DNA of 64,000 nt from Rhipidocladum racemiflorum (Eukaryota; Streptophyta; Magnoliopsida; Poales; Poaceae), in contig CM070569.1 of NCBI GenBank assembly GCA_036346355.1, forward strand, positions 43,812,276-43,876,275, written 5' to 3'. The translations under genes were made by a program, and so were the position numbers. The notes beneath the pieces were generated by a model. The model had not been told where the DNA came from. It saw only the letters and a list, made by a program, of their open reading frames with translations, and did not search any database. Within the stretch, counting starts at the first letter, position 1, and every line of letters starts with the position of its first letter. Below are positions 12,589 to 24,507 of this stretch, one piece after another.

Positions 12589-13172
12589 TTCAGCCTAAAC
12601 TCTCGTCCTGTTTAGAACATGAACATTTGAGCCAAAAGACGAATATTGTAGGACTTCGGACGTGTCGTGCGAAATGTGCTCTGTTCTGAACAGAGCTATT
12701 GTTCTGAACTTGTGGATGTGAAATTACGAATTACAAACGAAATGCCGGGATTGAGTTGGAGGAGAAAGCACGGATCTTTCGTTTTCCGAATTTAATAGCA
12801 GCGCACCACGCCACGATTCATGTCTCCTCTTCTTTCTTTAAAGAAGAATGAGGAGGAGGAAGGAGGAGGAGAAGGAGGAGATCGCACGGCACGGTCCTCC
12901 TTGTGCTTGCCGATGTCGGGGCATTGGAGGAAATTAAGCGGCACCGGAGCTCCGGCCATGGCCTCTCGCCCCCTCCCATCTTCCCCATGCTAACCACATG
13001 CCACGTGCACCTTCTACTCCACTTCACTTGGTCACGTCGCGAATGGTTGCATGCCACGACGACCAGCCTGCCTAGCTACCCAGAGCTTATAGCTAGCTGC
13101 CACTGCACTGCTGCAATTGATTGGGTGAGGCTACGCTACCTGGTGTGGATTAGTTTGGTTAGATACGTCGAC
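12589..13172. promoter_or_regulatory. Upstream region and probable 5' leader of the HD-ZIP III gene
   Basis: The 584 bp before the HOX29-like start hold a GA-rich purine tract at 12836-12882 (GAGGAGGAAGGAGGAGG-type), typical of the long GA/CT-rich leaders of HD-ZIP III genes. Several upstream ATGs are present. One open frame beginning at 12903 runs without a stop into the HOX29 start, so it would add 90 residues if used. I take it as leader because that extension shows no domain and the family normally starts close to the homeodomain. No unambiguous TATA box was found. Confidence 0.35.
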
Positions 13173-16100
13173 ATGGTGACGGCGAGGGAGGCGGCGGCGA
13201 TGGACGCGAGCAAGTACGTGCGGTACACGCCGGAGCAGGTGGAGGCGCTGGAGCGGCTCTACTACGAGTGCCCCAAGCCGAGCTCGCTGCGCCGGCAGCA
13301 GCTCGTCCGCGACTGCCCCTTGCTCGCCAACGTCGACCCCAAGCAGATCAAGGTCTGGTTCCAGAACCGCAGGTGCCGGGAGAAGCAGCGCAAGGAGTCG
13401 TCCAGGCTGCAGGCGCTCAACCGCAAGCTCACCTCCATGAACAAGCTGCTCATGGAGGAGAACGACCGCCTGCAGAAGCAGGTCTCCCAGCTCGTCTACG
13501 AGAACGGCTACTACCGCCAGCAGACGCACAGCGTACGCCCCGACGCCCCTCCTCCGGCGCCCTCAATGATCACTCCCCCGCAAGCCACTCACGCCTTGTT
13601 TGCTCCTCCTCCTTCGCCGCTGCCGTTGCAGGCCGGGCTGGCGACGACGGACACGAGCTGCGAGTCGGTCGTCACCAGCGGCCAGCAGAACGTCGTCGCG
13701 CCGCCGCAGCCTCAGCCGCGCGATGCGAGCCCTGCTGGGTACGTATGCCGTATTGCCATCCGATCCATCCTCGCAGTTCTTGCCTCCCGCTAGCTAGCAG
13801 CTAGTCGTGCCGTGTTGGGTGCATGTGTGGATGGTTCAATTTTGTTCTGCAGATTGATGTCTGTCGCCGAGGAGACATTGACGGAGTTTCTGTCCAAGGC
13901 CACCGGAACCGCCGTCGAGTGGGTCCAAATGCCTGGGATGAAGGTTAATCTCCTCTCAATTCCCATCTCACCCCACCATGGATTGTTAACCCAACCTTCC
14001 TTGTCATGATCATCTGCAGCCTGGTCCGGATTCCATTGGAATCATTGCCATCTCGCATGGCTGCGTGGGTGTGGCTGCGAGAGCTTGCGGCCTTGTGGGC
14101 ATGGAGCCTGCGAAAGTAAGCTTCTTGATTCTACTTTCCTGCACCCCGTCGTCACTTTTAATTCCGACACTCGAAATGTTCTTGATTGTTGAGTTCTGTT
14201 CACTCAGGTCGCCGAAATCCTCAAGGATCGGCCGTCGTGGCTGCGCGATTGCCGGTCCATGGAAGTGGTTAACGTGTTGCCTGCCGGCAGCAATGGCACG
14301 GTTGAGCTGCTCTACATGCAGGTAGGAAATTGCCTCGTTAATCCTATTGCACTTCTCAGCTGATGCCACATCATGAACTTGCAATTTGTTCCATCTCTAG
14401 CTCTATGCTCCGACAACACTGGCGCCGGCTCGCGACTTCTGGTTGCTGCGGTACACCTCCATTCTTGATGATGGAAGTTTAGTGGTGAGTTGCTGAGCAT
14501 CAAACATTCTTGCGCAATTAGTATCACAGCGTGTGTGTGTGTGTATGTTCAGGCTGCTTGACTGTTCTTGCTCTAAAGGTATGTGAAAGATCACTGAGTA
14601 GCAAGCAAGGAGGCCCAAGCATGCCTCTTGTCCAGCCTTTCATCAGGGGCGAGATGCTTCCTAGCGGGTTCTTGATCCGGCCTAGTGATGGTGGAGGCTC
14701 TGTCATACACATCGTTGATCATATGGACTTGGAGGTAATAGCAATTCAGAAACTAATAACTGTTGCTCGTCCTCCAGTTCATCTATCAAAGAAGTTTTAA
14801 GATATTTTGTGCTCACAGCCTTGGAGCGTGCCTGAAGTTGTGAAGCCACTGTATGAATCTTCTGCCATGGTTGCCCAGAAGATGTCGATGGTGGTACAGC
14901 ATCATGGACTAAACTCTCTTCTTGTTGCTCTTGTTAGTACATTAGATTTTGGACTAATTCAATCATGTAAATCCAGGCTTTGCGCTACCTGAGGCAGGTT
15001 GCAAACGAAGATACTCGTTCTGTAATCACCGGATGGGGAAGGCAGCCTGCAGCTCTGCGGGCTCTGAGCCAAAAGCTCACCAGGTTGTGTTCTTGAGCAG
15101 CACAGACAGATCGTAGGCGCTTCTTGTCATGAATCTTCTTCAGTAAAAAAATGCAATTACTTTTTCACTTCTTTTTTCTTCAGAGGTTTCAATGAAGCTC
15201 TCAATGGTCTTGTTGTCGATGGATGGTCCGTGATTGAGAGCGACGGTGTGGACGATGTGTGCATCTCTATCAACTCATCCCAGAGTAGAGTGATCGGTTG
15301 CAATGCAACATTCAGTAACGGGCTTCCCATGGTCAGTACCGGTGTTCTTTGTGCGAGGGCGTCTATGCTGTTGCAGGTTGGTTTCACGTCGCACTTCAAG
15401 TTGTGTTTTTTTTTTTTTTTTTTTTTTCTTATTAACTGTGTGCATATTCCAATCTTTTAAACATCAATTCTGCTAATATTTGTTAGGATGTATCTCCACC
15501 GTCGCTCCTGAGGTTTCTGCGGGAACACCGGTCACAGTGGGCTGACAGTAACTTGGATGCATTCTTTGCTTCCGCGATGAAACCTAATTTCTGCAGTCTA
15601 CCTATGTCTCATCTTGGAGGATTTAGTGGTCAGGTTATACTCCCTTTGGCACACACGTTCGACCCTGAAGAAGTAAGCTCCTGTTCTACTGTAAATTTAA
15701 AAAAAAAAACCTTGTTTGATCAAGTTCTTCTGCTCAATGTTTCGATTACACCATTTCTTCTCTCAGTTCCTGGAAGTGATCAAGCTAGGAAATGCTAGTA
15801 ATTACCAAGACTCGCTCGTGCATCGCGATCTGTTCCTCTTGCAGGTAACTTGTTAGCGCCATCTTTACTCTTTTCTGTGTGGAAAAAAAATCAATGCCGT
15901 TTTGGGAAGATCACTTATGTTTCCTCTGTAAAACTTGTGCTCTGGATTAGATGTACAACGGAGTAGACGAGAGCACTGCAGGCACCTGTTCAGAGCTTGT
16001 ATTTGCGCCCATAGATGCGTCGTTCAGCGATGATTCTCCACTGCTGCCATCTGGTTTCCGCATCATCCCAATCGATCCTCCTCTTGTAAGTAGATCTAAC

Positions 16101-17940
16101 CCAAGCAAGTGGAGATAGCATTTCAGCTCGAACCACCGAAGAACTCGACTCAACTCAGCTCGCTTTCCCGGCATATGTATTGTCAGGACACATCGAGTCC
16201 GAATTGCACGTTGGACCTTGCATCCACCCTTGAAGCCAGAACACCACGAAGCAGGATAGGAGGAGGTGTCTCCGGGAAGGGTACCTGTGCTGGTGCGAAG
16301 GCTGTGATGACGATTGCGTTTCAGTTTGCTTTCGAGACCCACCTGCAAGACAGTGTTGCGGCCATGGCACGGCAGTACATGCGCAGCATCATCTCGTCTG
16401 TTCAGAGAATAGCTCTGGCGCTCTCGTCTCTACATCTCGTTTCGCGCGGCGGCGTCCCTCTCGAGCCTGTTAGTCCGGAGGCGACCACACTCTCCAGATG
16501 GATTTCTCAGAGTTACAGGTTTGTGGTTTGTGGAGTTACTTCAAGACTAGTTTATGTTTGGCTGATTTGCCTTTCAGTGATGATGTTGCTTGCTTACGCA
16601 GATTTCATTTTGGGGCTGAGCTTATCAAATCTGCAGATACCAATGCCGGTGGATCAGTCCTTAAATCCCTCTGGCATCATGCCAACGCTATACTCTGCTG
16701 CGCTCTGAAGGTCTGTTCATCTTTTTGTCACAGCCTCTTGTGTGTTACACATCGAGTATTGTTATCTGAACTTGTTGTCCACAAGGCAAAAACACCCTGC
16801 CTATAGCATGTTTGCGCGGTGAAACTTTCATCAATCTGGGATACACTGGTAAAGTACGTTGTGTTGTGCCTGAAAAGGTTTGGGCACAAGTGACGTAACA
16901 TTTGGGCCTTGATCATGAGCTCCTTTTTTCAGAAGAACGCAATCTGTGGATTACTTTGAACTAACAGAGCTCTTTTTCCCCATCAATTCATGACTGGATA
17001 TCTTTTTAGACGCTGAGATCGTAGTCACATAAATTTTTTTTTTTGACGGATGGCAAGAGCTCTCCTGTTCATTTAGTAGGGAGGCAAGAAATAAGAGTCA
17101 TAATACAGCAGTTGTTACAATTTGCCATTTGCCGGACAACTTAGACAGGAAGTGTATTATAGCACAAAAGAAAGAGCACCTCCAGGTAGGAATACTCACA
17201 CCTTAGGGAGATACAAACCAACAGAGCACCGAATTAGAAGCTAGCAGCACTGGCCGTACAGGGTGCCATTTTTGCAATCAAACAGAAGGCATATGTTTAC
17301 TGTCTGATATAACGTGAGATAGTCACATCCTGAAATACTCCTCTCTCTCTCTCTCTCTCTCTCTCTCAGCTGATTTCCCTTCATTGGTCCTTGATTATTA
17401 TGGTTTGTTGGCTTTGGTGTGCAAACATCTCAAGCAGGCAATGCCAATGTTGACATTCGCAAACCAGTCCGGCCTGGGCATGCTTGAAACCACTCTGGTA
17501 GCACTCCAAGATATCACCCTGGCGAAAGTCTTCGACGGTCAAGGAAGGAAGAACCTATGTGCAGAGCTCCCGGGCATCATGGAGCAGGTATGTGTTTCTT
17601 CAGTGCTACACGCTGACTGAAATCGCATGCCTTTCTTTATTACGCATCACCCAAGGAAATTCAGGATTAATCCTGATTGCTATGCTTGAAAAATTAGACT
17701 AGACTATCGCTTTAGAGATGACATACATGGCAGCACTGGCTCCCGTTTTTGGATAATGGCTAAGTTATGTTTTGGTGTCCTGTAAATTGGCAGGGATTCG
17801 CCTGCATCCACGGCGGGCTGTGCGTGTCGAGCCTCGGCAGGGCGGTGTCGTACGAGAAAGCGGTGGCGTGGAAGGTGCTGAACGACGAGAGCAGCGCCCA
17901 CTGCATATGCTTCATGTTCGTCAACTGGTCTTTTGTTTAA
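13173..17940 (+). CDS. HOX29: Class III HD-ZIP transcription factor, HOX29-like, complete
   Basis: A nuclear transcription factor of the REVOLUTA/PHABULOSA class that directs adaxial and vascular fate. Exons: 13173-13532, 13632-13738, 13853-13943, 14020-14115, 14208-14321, 14401-14484, 14579-14734, 14819-14893, 14977-15083, 15184-15376, 15487-15672, 15767-15844, 15951-16085, 16187-16518, 16602-16710, 17438-17587, 17794-17940. All are GT-AG and the frame closes exactly, giving 839 aa, normal for the class. The homeodomain is at residues ~14-76 (IKVWFQNRRCREKQRK at 59-74), followed by the leucine zipper at ~79-112. A START domain follows (FLSKATGTAVEWVQMPGMKP), and a MEKHLA domain ends in CFMFVNWSFV. 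The variable linker and phrases such as RSVITGWGRQPAALRALSQK best fit rice HOX29 from memory; orthology is less certain than class. The ATG at 13200 is an alternative start. The gene converges on the purine gene. Confidence 0.93.
13933..14029 (+). promoter_or_regulatory. miR165/166 target site split across the exon 3-exon 4 junction
   Basis: The end of exon 3 (CTGGGATGAAG, 13933-13943) and the start of exon 4 (CCTGGTCCGG, 14020-14029) join in the mRNA to a 21-nt sequence. It has the near-perfect complementarity to miR165/166 known for all HD-ZIP III genes and encodes PGMKPGPD in the START domain. The 76-bp intron separates the halves in DNA, so only spliced mRNA can be cleaved. Regulation by miR166 is established for the family; the site itself is read directly. 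Confidence 0.9.
17032..17300 (-). mobile_element. Possible retroposon with poly(A) tail in HOX29 intron 15
   Basis: Read on the - strand, this segment ends in GAGCTCTTGCCATCCGTC followed by a run of A (a poly-T on the + strand at about 17034-17044), as in a LINE or other retroposon 3' end. The 5' limit and target duplication could not be defined. It lies in the longest intron (727 bp) of the gene. Confidence 0.3.
17338..17367. repeat. (CT)n microsatellite in HOX29 intron 15
   Basis: About 14 CT repeats immediately before CAGCTGATTTCC, some 70 bp upstream of the exon 16 acceptor. Confidence 0.9.
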
Positions 17941-18108
17941 TTATTATCATGTCAGGTGTCGACCAAATTGAGTACATTAAGAGTACGTGTATTTGGTTAT
18001 TTGTAGCAAGTGGTATATATATAAGATAGTTCAAGAAAAAATTATCCATGTGTTTAATTACTTGAATGGAATCATCACATTCTGGATAGTAGGATACAAA
18101 TATAAAAA

Positions 18109-18365
18109 ATACTAGTTATATGCCCGTGCGTTGCTACGAAAAACAAGATTGATAACGAAAAATAAAGATAAAAAAATAAAAAAAATTATTTCACAAAATC
18201 AAACATCTATCTTTAACGCTTTGTTTCTTGCGAAAGCTGGCTAATTAAAGCAACACTTCGTTTCTTGCGTAGGGCAATCAAGCATGGCAATTAAGCGACA
18301 ATTAATGACGTGGAAAGAACGGACCACTACCACCAAGCGCTGCTTTAAAATAGTAGAGATTCTCT
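18109..18365. repeat. Dispersed grass repeat (ACTAGTTATATGCCCGTGCG type)
   Basis: Begins ACTAGTTATATGCCCGTGCG and ends near AAAATAGTAGAGATT. The head phrase 'tatgcccgtgcgttgctacg' is a very common dispersed motif in grass genomes. A diverged relative begins at 54363 (ACTAGCAAATTTATCCGTG). I cannot assign it to a transposon class, and no target duplication is visible. It separates the 3' ends of the convergent HOX29 and purine genes. Confidence 0.35.
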
Positions 18366-18876
18366 GTACATGCTGAACCATTTTATTCATCAAAGATAAT
18401 AGAATCAAATGGTACAAGATCATCTCGTCCCAATCAACATCAACTCACCAACCAAAAACACCCCAATTAGATCTACCTTGTGGAATGTACAATGATTGAA
18501 CCCTTACATTTTGTACGAATTGATGGTTCTAGAGACGACATTGGCGAGGTTCTTGGTTTTCTTTCTTCAATTCTTACATCGTGTGTGTGTATCTTCTTCG
18601 ACCATTTAGAAGAAAATCTATGGTAGGGTGAGCGGGTGGACTGGCAGAGAATCATGAGGGCTGAAATCAATTCACGAAAACCAAAAAAAAAAGAGAGAAA
18701 AATATGGGCATGGCAAGATCCAGTAGGTGTCCAAGATTCAATTACAAGAAGCAGAAACTGGCCCCTCGAAAAGAAACCGGATGAAAAATAGCTAAAAGAA
18801 TGCCATGGACCATATCTGCTTTTGTCAACACTGGATCTAAAAGAATGCCAACAGAAACAGAATGAACCGCCAGCAG

Positions 18877-21800
18877 TCAACGCTTCAAATATTCCTCCCA
18901 ACCTAAGGCCTCGAGTCTTTCTGCTTTATCCAACACAATCTCTCTCAGATCTTGCTGATATTTAGTTGCCCTGCAAGAAATAACATGTATCCGAATGGTT
19001 TAGTGTAATGGACTAAAAACTTACTAGACAAATAACTACTACGCCTATTGTCTATAAAACCAGGTTTTGTCGGGGAAGGCAAAGGCTGGTTAAAAGAAAT
19101 CCCAGACAATTTAGAAAAGAAGAATTCAGCAAGTTAAAGTTATGACTGACTGCAAATTTCGAGCAAATTCAATGTTTTCCTTGATTGTAAACACAGTACA
19201 TCATATCATTCCCTTTCAAACAGATCAAAGAATTGGTCAATTTTCTTAATTCTATCGATTAACTTTTGCAGGCAACTTAATCAATTACCAGATGTCTATA
19301 TCAGTCACCACTCACCACCAGTAATCAGTTGAAAACCACTAATCTCCACGGCGAACAATTTTGAAACAGTTGGTGGCATAGGAATTGAAGAATCAACACA
19401 TGCAAGAACAATTAAAAACAGACTCACTAATTTTGAAACACTTGGTGGTGGCATAGGAATTGAAGAATCAGCACATGCAAGACCAATTAAACAGACTCGC
19501 GATGCAAATTATACTGAAAGGGGCTATTACAATAACATACAGCACCATCCAGAATTTGAAATTTGCACGAAAATAATGTTAGAAAAGAACCATACATGTC
19601 CCACAGCTCAGGATCTCTTGAGGCTAGTATCCTAACTGCCAGCAAACCTGCATTTTCTGCATTTCCAATTGCAACAGTAGCAACAGGAATACCTTTCGGC
19701 ATCTGTGAAATCAGTGAGAATATTAACACCAGAATCAAATTATGACATGTTTATGACACCTACTACCATTCTGCTTTTGAATGATAAAAAGGCTTTAAAC
19801 ACTCACCTGCACAATAGATAGGAGGGAATCAAGCCCATCCAATGATGAAGTCTTGATGGGGACTCCTATTACTGGAACAGAAGTCAATGAAGCCACCATC
19901 CCTGAAACAAAACAGTCTCTAGGTCATCCCTAATTAACCACGACGAATCGTGAATAAGTTTTTCCTTAGATTTCAGGCAAAAGGATTTGATTAACAGTCC
20001 AATGTTACATTCATTAAATCCAGAAACACAACTTGATGCCAGCATATCCAAGTTCCTCTACGCTACTCAATCAGGGCAAAAAATGCAGCAAATTATTGAT
20101 GTTCAAAATGAAATATTGTTTACAGATAAATTACCCCAATCTCAACCAAATAAAAGTATATTAGCATGCACATATCAAAACCTTGAAATTTATGTAAAAA
20201 ATATATGCCAAATTAATGTATGTCAGTATGTGTTTTTCTGTCAACAGACACTTGCCTGGCAAGTGAGCTGCTCCGCCTGCACCTGCAATTATGACCTCAA
20301 AACCCCTTTCCTTAGCAGACAATGCAAAATTATACATCCTCTCTGGTGTACGATGTGCCGAAACAATTGTAAGCTGCAAAATTCAGCTATCCGTCATGTT
20401 GCATTCTTATCAGCCCATAGCATGTAATCAGAAGGTTACAGAAATCGAACCTCAAAATGTACGTTGAATTTCTTCAGTACTACTGCAGCATCTTTCATTA
20501 CAGGAAGATCAGAATCAGACCCCATTATTATAGCAACACGAGGTGTAACTGCAATTATGATGACATTCTAGACCTCATCAACCAATTGGAATGAACAAGA
20601 TCACAATATTCTTTTAATAAAGTTTGGGCAAGTGACATAACAAAAGCAACAATAACTTCACCATGCCAAGTGTAAGAACATTACAGGGTGCCAGATAAAA
20701 CCATAACAATGAGCTTCAATCGTTAAAATGATTTAGGCAGACCAGATGATTTGCTGCATACATGGAAATTATTCAAACAAGGCCCTCTCAAGTCTTAATG
20801 ATCCTGGAAGTTATTTTAAATTAATGATTCAAAATACATATGCCTCCTACAGTCTCTTTAAGCCATTCTAACATTCTTGTTTCAGCATTTGTCTCTTTAA
20901 GCCTTTCTGATAATACTGTTGTTTCAGCATTTGCTAAAGTAGATGTACAAAGTTTGAAAATCATCTGGGTTAGCACATACAGCCAATACAAAACCTACAG
21001 TCCATTCCAAGCCACTATCATCCAACAGTCATGGGCCATGGTGCCCCTGAAAATTAAAAATCAATCCAAATCCCCTTGTAATAACTAGAGACAGTGAAAA
21101 ACTGTGCTCAGAAAAATTGCAAGTTACCAATCGGCATAATCCTAGGCCATGCAAAGGCTAATGCTGCTGCGCTTATACAGTACTCCCTAAAGGTATTACA
21201 TCCACTGCCAAAAAGGAAGTTCAAGAAGATAAGAATATGGTTCAATACAAATGGATCTAACCTTTCATGGCGTCATCTGTGTTTCTTTGCAGCAACTTGT
21301 CCAAGCGTGATTTTACACTGATCATAGAAGGCCCCACAATTGTAATATGACCCATCTTTCTTTGCTTTCGCATCTCTGAAAGAATAATTTCAAAATAAAA
21401 TTTTCTGGCATGGGAGAGCAAGAAGTATGCAGATTTGTAACTTTATACAGAAAAAACAGATAAGTGTATGAACTGAACCAACCTGGTTTTGCATACCAAT
21501 GGACTGATGCACCTGGAATGTTCAATGCCCTCTCAATCAGCTGATGAGCCAGAGCGAACCCTACCTCACCCTATAGCACAAACGGAGTACAGTATATCAG
21601 AAAGGTAACTGGATTACTAATATAATAACATGGTGACCTACCAGATAGTTCAATAACTAAAATAATCCAACTGCTAACCTAATATCAATATTCAACATAG
21701 TTCAAGAAAATAAGAAAATAAGGATTACTAAAGAACATTGCAATAATTACCTCGTCCTCGCCCAGGATGTTGTACATTATTGCTGCAGGTGCTTTCATTG

Positions 21801-24507
21801 AAGGATCACCAAGAGGAAGGCCAAGAATAGCACGTAAATGCTGCTCATATTGTGAAGTGTAACATGACTCGATTGTGTGGTGCCCACTGTTGTGAGGCCT
21901 AGGGGCTACTTCATTCAATAAAACCTAGTAAAATTATCAACATGAGCGGAAAGATGTCAATGCCACTCCAGGAGGATTAAACTATATGATATAGGCAAGA
22001 GTTCCAACAAACCTGATCATCTTGTGTTAAAAATAATTCTACAGCAAAAACACCAGCACCTTCTAATGATTTGATAGCCTTTTCAGCTACACTAGTAGCT
22101 AAATTTTTTAGTTTCTCAGGTACCTCAGCAGGAGCCTCAACAACATGACAGATGTTATCCCTGGATGTTCCAAACACAAAGGCTTCACATTTTGGGTATT
22201 TCAAGGAGAGAGCAAAGTGTAAACGATACTAAGCAACAACACAAGGTAAATAATCATAAAACATCTTACTTGTGGATGGTTTCAACAACAGGATAGCAAA
22301 CTGTAGAACCATCTCTGCTCCTTGCCACAATTACAGAAAGCTCCTAAACCAACAAAGCCAAAAAAATATAAATAAAAGTAAAAAATAGTGATAAACTTTT
22401 AACTATGACAACATCATAAGCATTGGAACAGTCTGCTTCATACTATCCTGATATCCTCCAACACACTTCTCTCGAAAAATAAATTAATATCTACTAACAA
22501 ACTTGCAGAACTTATCCTACGTTCATCTCAGTGATATGAAATTTTCAGATACACAACAGCCACAAATAATGTGTATAATGTGCGCACAGAATCAAGGAAT
22601 TAGAGGTGCCAGGAAGGTAGAAAAAAATTGCAAAATGACTTGATAGCTATAAACTATGTGATGAAAGCTGTGAATCAATTGCTATGTGAACCACAATGTT
22701 GAGGGGGACTAAATCAAACACTAACAAAAATTTTAATTCAAAGAACTGAGACTGGAAAATTCAGAAAGATTCAATTTACAAAACACATGGATTAGTTATA
22801 ATATTAAGATTAAGGAGGATATCAAAATCAAAATAGCTGCAGGGTTTTATCAAATTTAAAGAGTTTCAGTTTTCTACTTAACCAAATAAAACTGAATTAA
22901 AACTAACCTTCACAAATGGTGTCCACCTCTCAACATACAAGCCATGCTCAAACCCACCCAACGCTACAACAAGTAAAAATGTTAAGAAACATTAGTTTTG
23001 GAAAAAAAAAATTCCATGGCACCAAGTGCAATGTAGCATCCCTCTAAGAATAAAGACACATGACATATATTGGAGGATAGAGAAGAATATTTAACTACTT
23101 TGAGATCTGTGTTAGCCATGAGTCTAGTTTTTACAGGGGATTTTACATGGCACCTGGTGCCATAGAATTTGTTTCCGTTAGTTTTATAGTATGGAACTCA
23201 AACTAATGGCTAACAAAAACATCAAACTAGCCAGCCTTATGTGCTAATTTTGAAAACCAAAGAACAGCTTTTTCTGGAGAAACGTGAAGTTTAAGCATTT
23301 CAACAAGAAAAGGCAGTGCCTAAATCAGTGCTTAACTGCTTATCAACTTACAAGCAACAACAGAAGATAGCTCCTTTTTGTTGTGCGCAACAGCATTCCC
23401 TCGACCATCATATGCCAATCTCTTGCTTTTTACCATTAGAGGATAGCCAAATGTTTCCCCAGCTTTCTCTATACTACTTAAAGTATCTACCTGCAAAACA
23501 ACACCATGGAATTATATCAAAACACTTAAAAGTTCCAATAATACCCACATGTTAGGATTTAGTGCATTACTTCCACAAAGTCGGGTAACGGAATTCCAAA
23601 TTTTGAGAAATGCTCTTTTTGCCTATACTTGTCCTGAAATAGAGTATCAATACATAGCACATAAAGGATAGACATGCCATTTCTACTACAATGCTTCGAA
23701 CAAGTAGGGAATATTTTACTTGAATAATCATGATGGTAGATGCTTTAGGCTCGCAATCAACACCCTGCTTTTCAAGCTTCTCAAGTGTTACAGCATCAAC
23801 ATGCTCAATTTCCACTGTTAAAACCCCACACCTAACAGCATCCAAAGGATTTGTCAAGGAAGATTTTTAAAAAGTACATAAACATTGTAATTAACATATG
23901 GGCATGTGGTCTCAGAATAAACCAAGACAAATTGGATCTTGGCCTACCTCTTCGCGAACTCACGGACCGTGTCACCATCATTGAAGCTCCCGACGACATG
24001 CTCGTGACAAACGGAGCTCGCCGGACAGTTCTCGAGGGGGTCCAGGATGGCTATTTTGAGCCCCATCTGGCTGGCTGCCTGGCACAGCATCTTCCCCAAC
24101 TGGCCGCCCCCGAGCACCCCGACGACCGTGTTGGAAACGCCATGCACAGGCGAATTATTCCCCCTAGAACAAAACAGGAAAAGAAAAAAGCAAACACTCA
24201 GGTGAAAACTCTGCAACAGCGACCACTATTAGACACAGAAATCGCCGCAAATTCCCCAGCCCGAAAGTGCTAGGCGCAGCAATTGGCATGCGCTACTGCT
24301 TGGAGTCGACGGAGTGCCTTACCCCTCGGGCGAAGCGGGCTGCATGGAGGCGCGGGCGTGCAGCGAGAGAGGCGGAGGCGAGGCGGAGCTCCGGCCGGGC
24401 CGCGGCTTCCGCGACGCGCGCCGCGGGTGGTCGCCGGCGAAGGGGAGGGAGGAGGAGGAGGAGGCGGCGGCGGCGGAGGACGGGGCGCTGAGGAGCCTGG
24501 CGAGCAT
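18877..24507 (-). CDS. PURKE: Phosphoribosylaminoimidazole carboxylase, chloroplast type (PurK-PurE fusion), complete
   Basis: Converts AIR to CAIR in plastid purine synthesis. Exons on the - strand: 24507-24323, 24163-23948, 23831-23720, 23633-23571, 23490-23352, 22963-22908, 22343-22270, 22160-22013, 21924-21751, 21570-21483, 21375-21262, 20548-20451, 20373-20256, 19901-19807, 19702-19596, 18970-18877. They join in frame to 626 aa, close to the usual plant length. Residues 1-~60 are Ser/Ala/Arg-rich, a transit peptide. The PurK part opens with VVGVLGGGQLGKMLCQAA and is an ATP-grasp carboxylase (FGYPLMVKSKRLAYDGRGN). The PurE part begins at about residue 457, with GSDSDLPVM, SAHRTPERM and AGAGGAAHLPG motifs. 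The start is the first ATG giving a transit peptide. Intron 13 is GC-AG, the others GT-AG. A broken inverted copy lies at 31440-36573. Confidence 0.95.
19902..20255 (-). other. GC-AG intron of the purine gene
   Basis: Exon 13 ends ..TTGCCAG and the intron begins GCAAGTGT, the strong consensus seen in GC-AG introns; the acceptor is TTTGTTTCAG. Only this donor keeps the conserved AHLPGMVA reading. No GT donor in the vicinity preserves the frame. Confidence 0.85.

Noticed and set aside
13131..13804. Alternative frames (132 aa reverse, 178 aa forward) over HOX29 exon 1
   Set aside because: Shadows of the GC-rich homeodomain exon.
16109..16708. 199-aa open frame as a separate gene
   Set aside because: It is HOX29 exon 14 read through its flanking introns.
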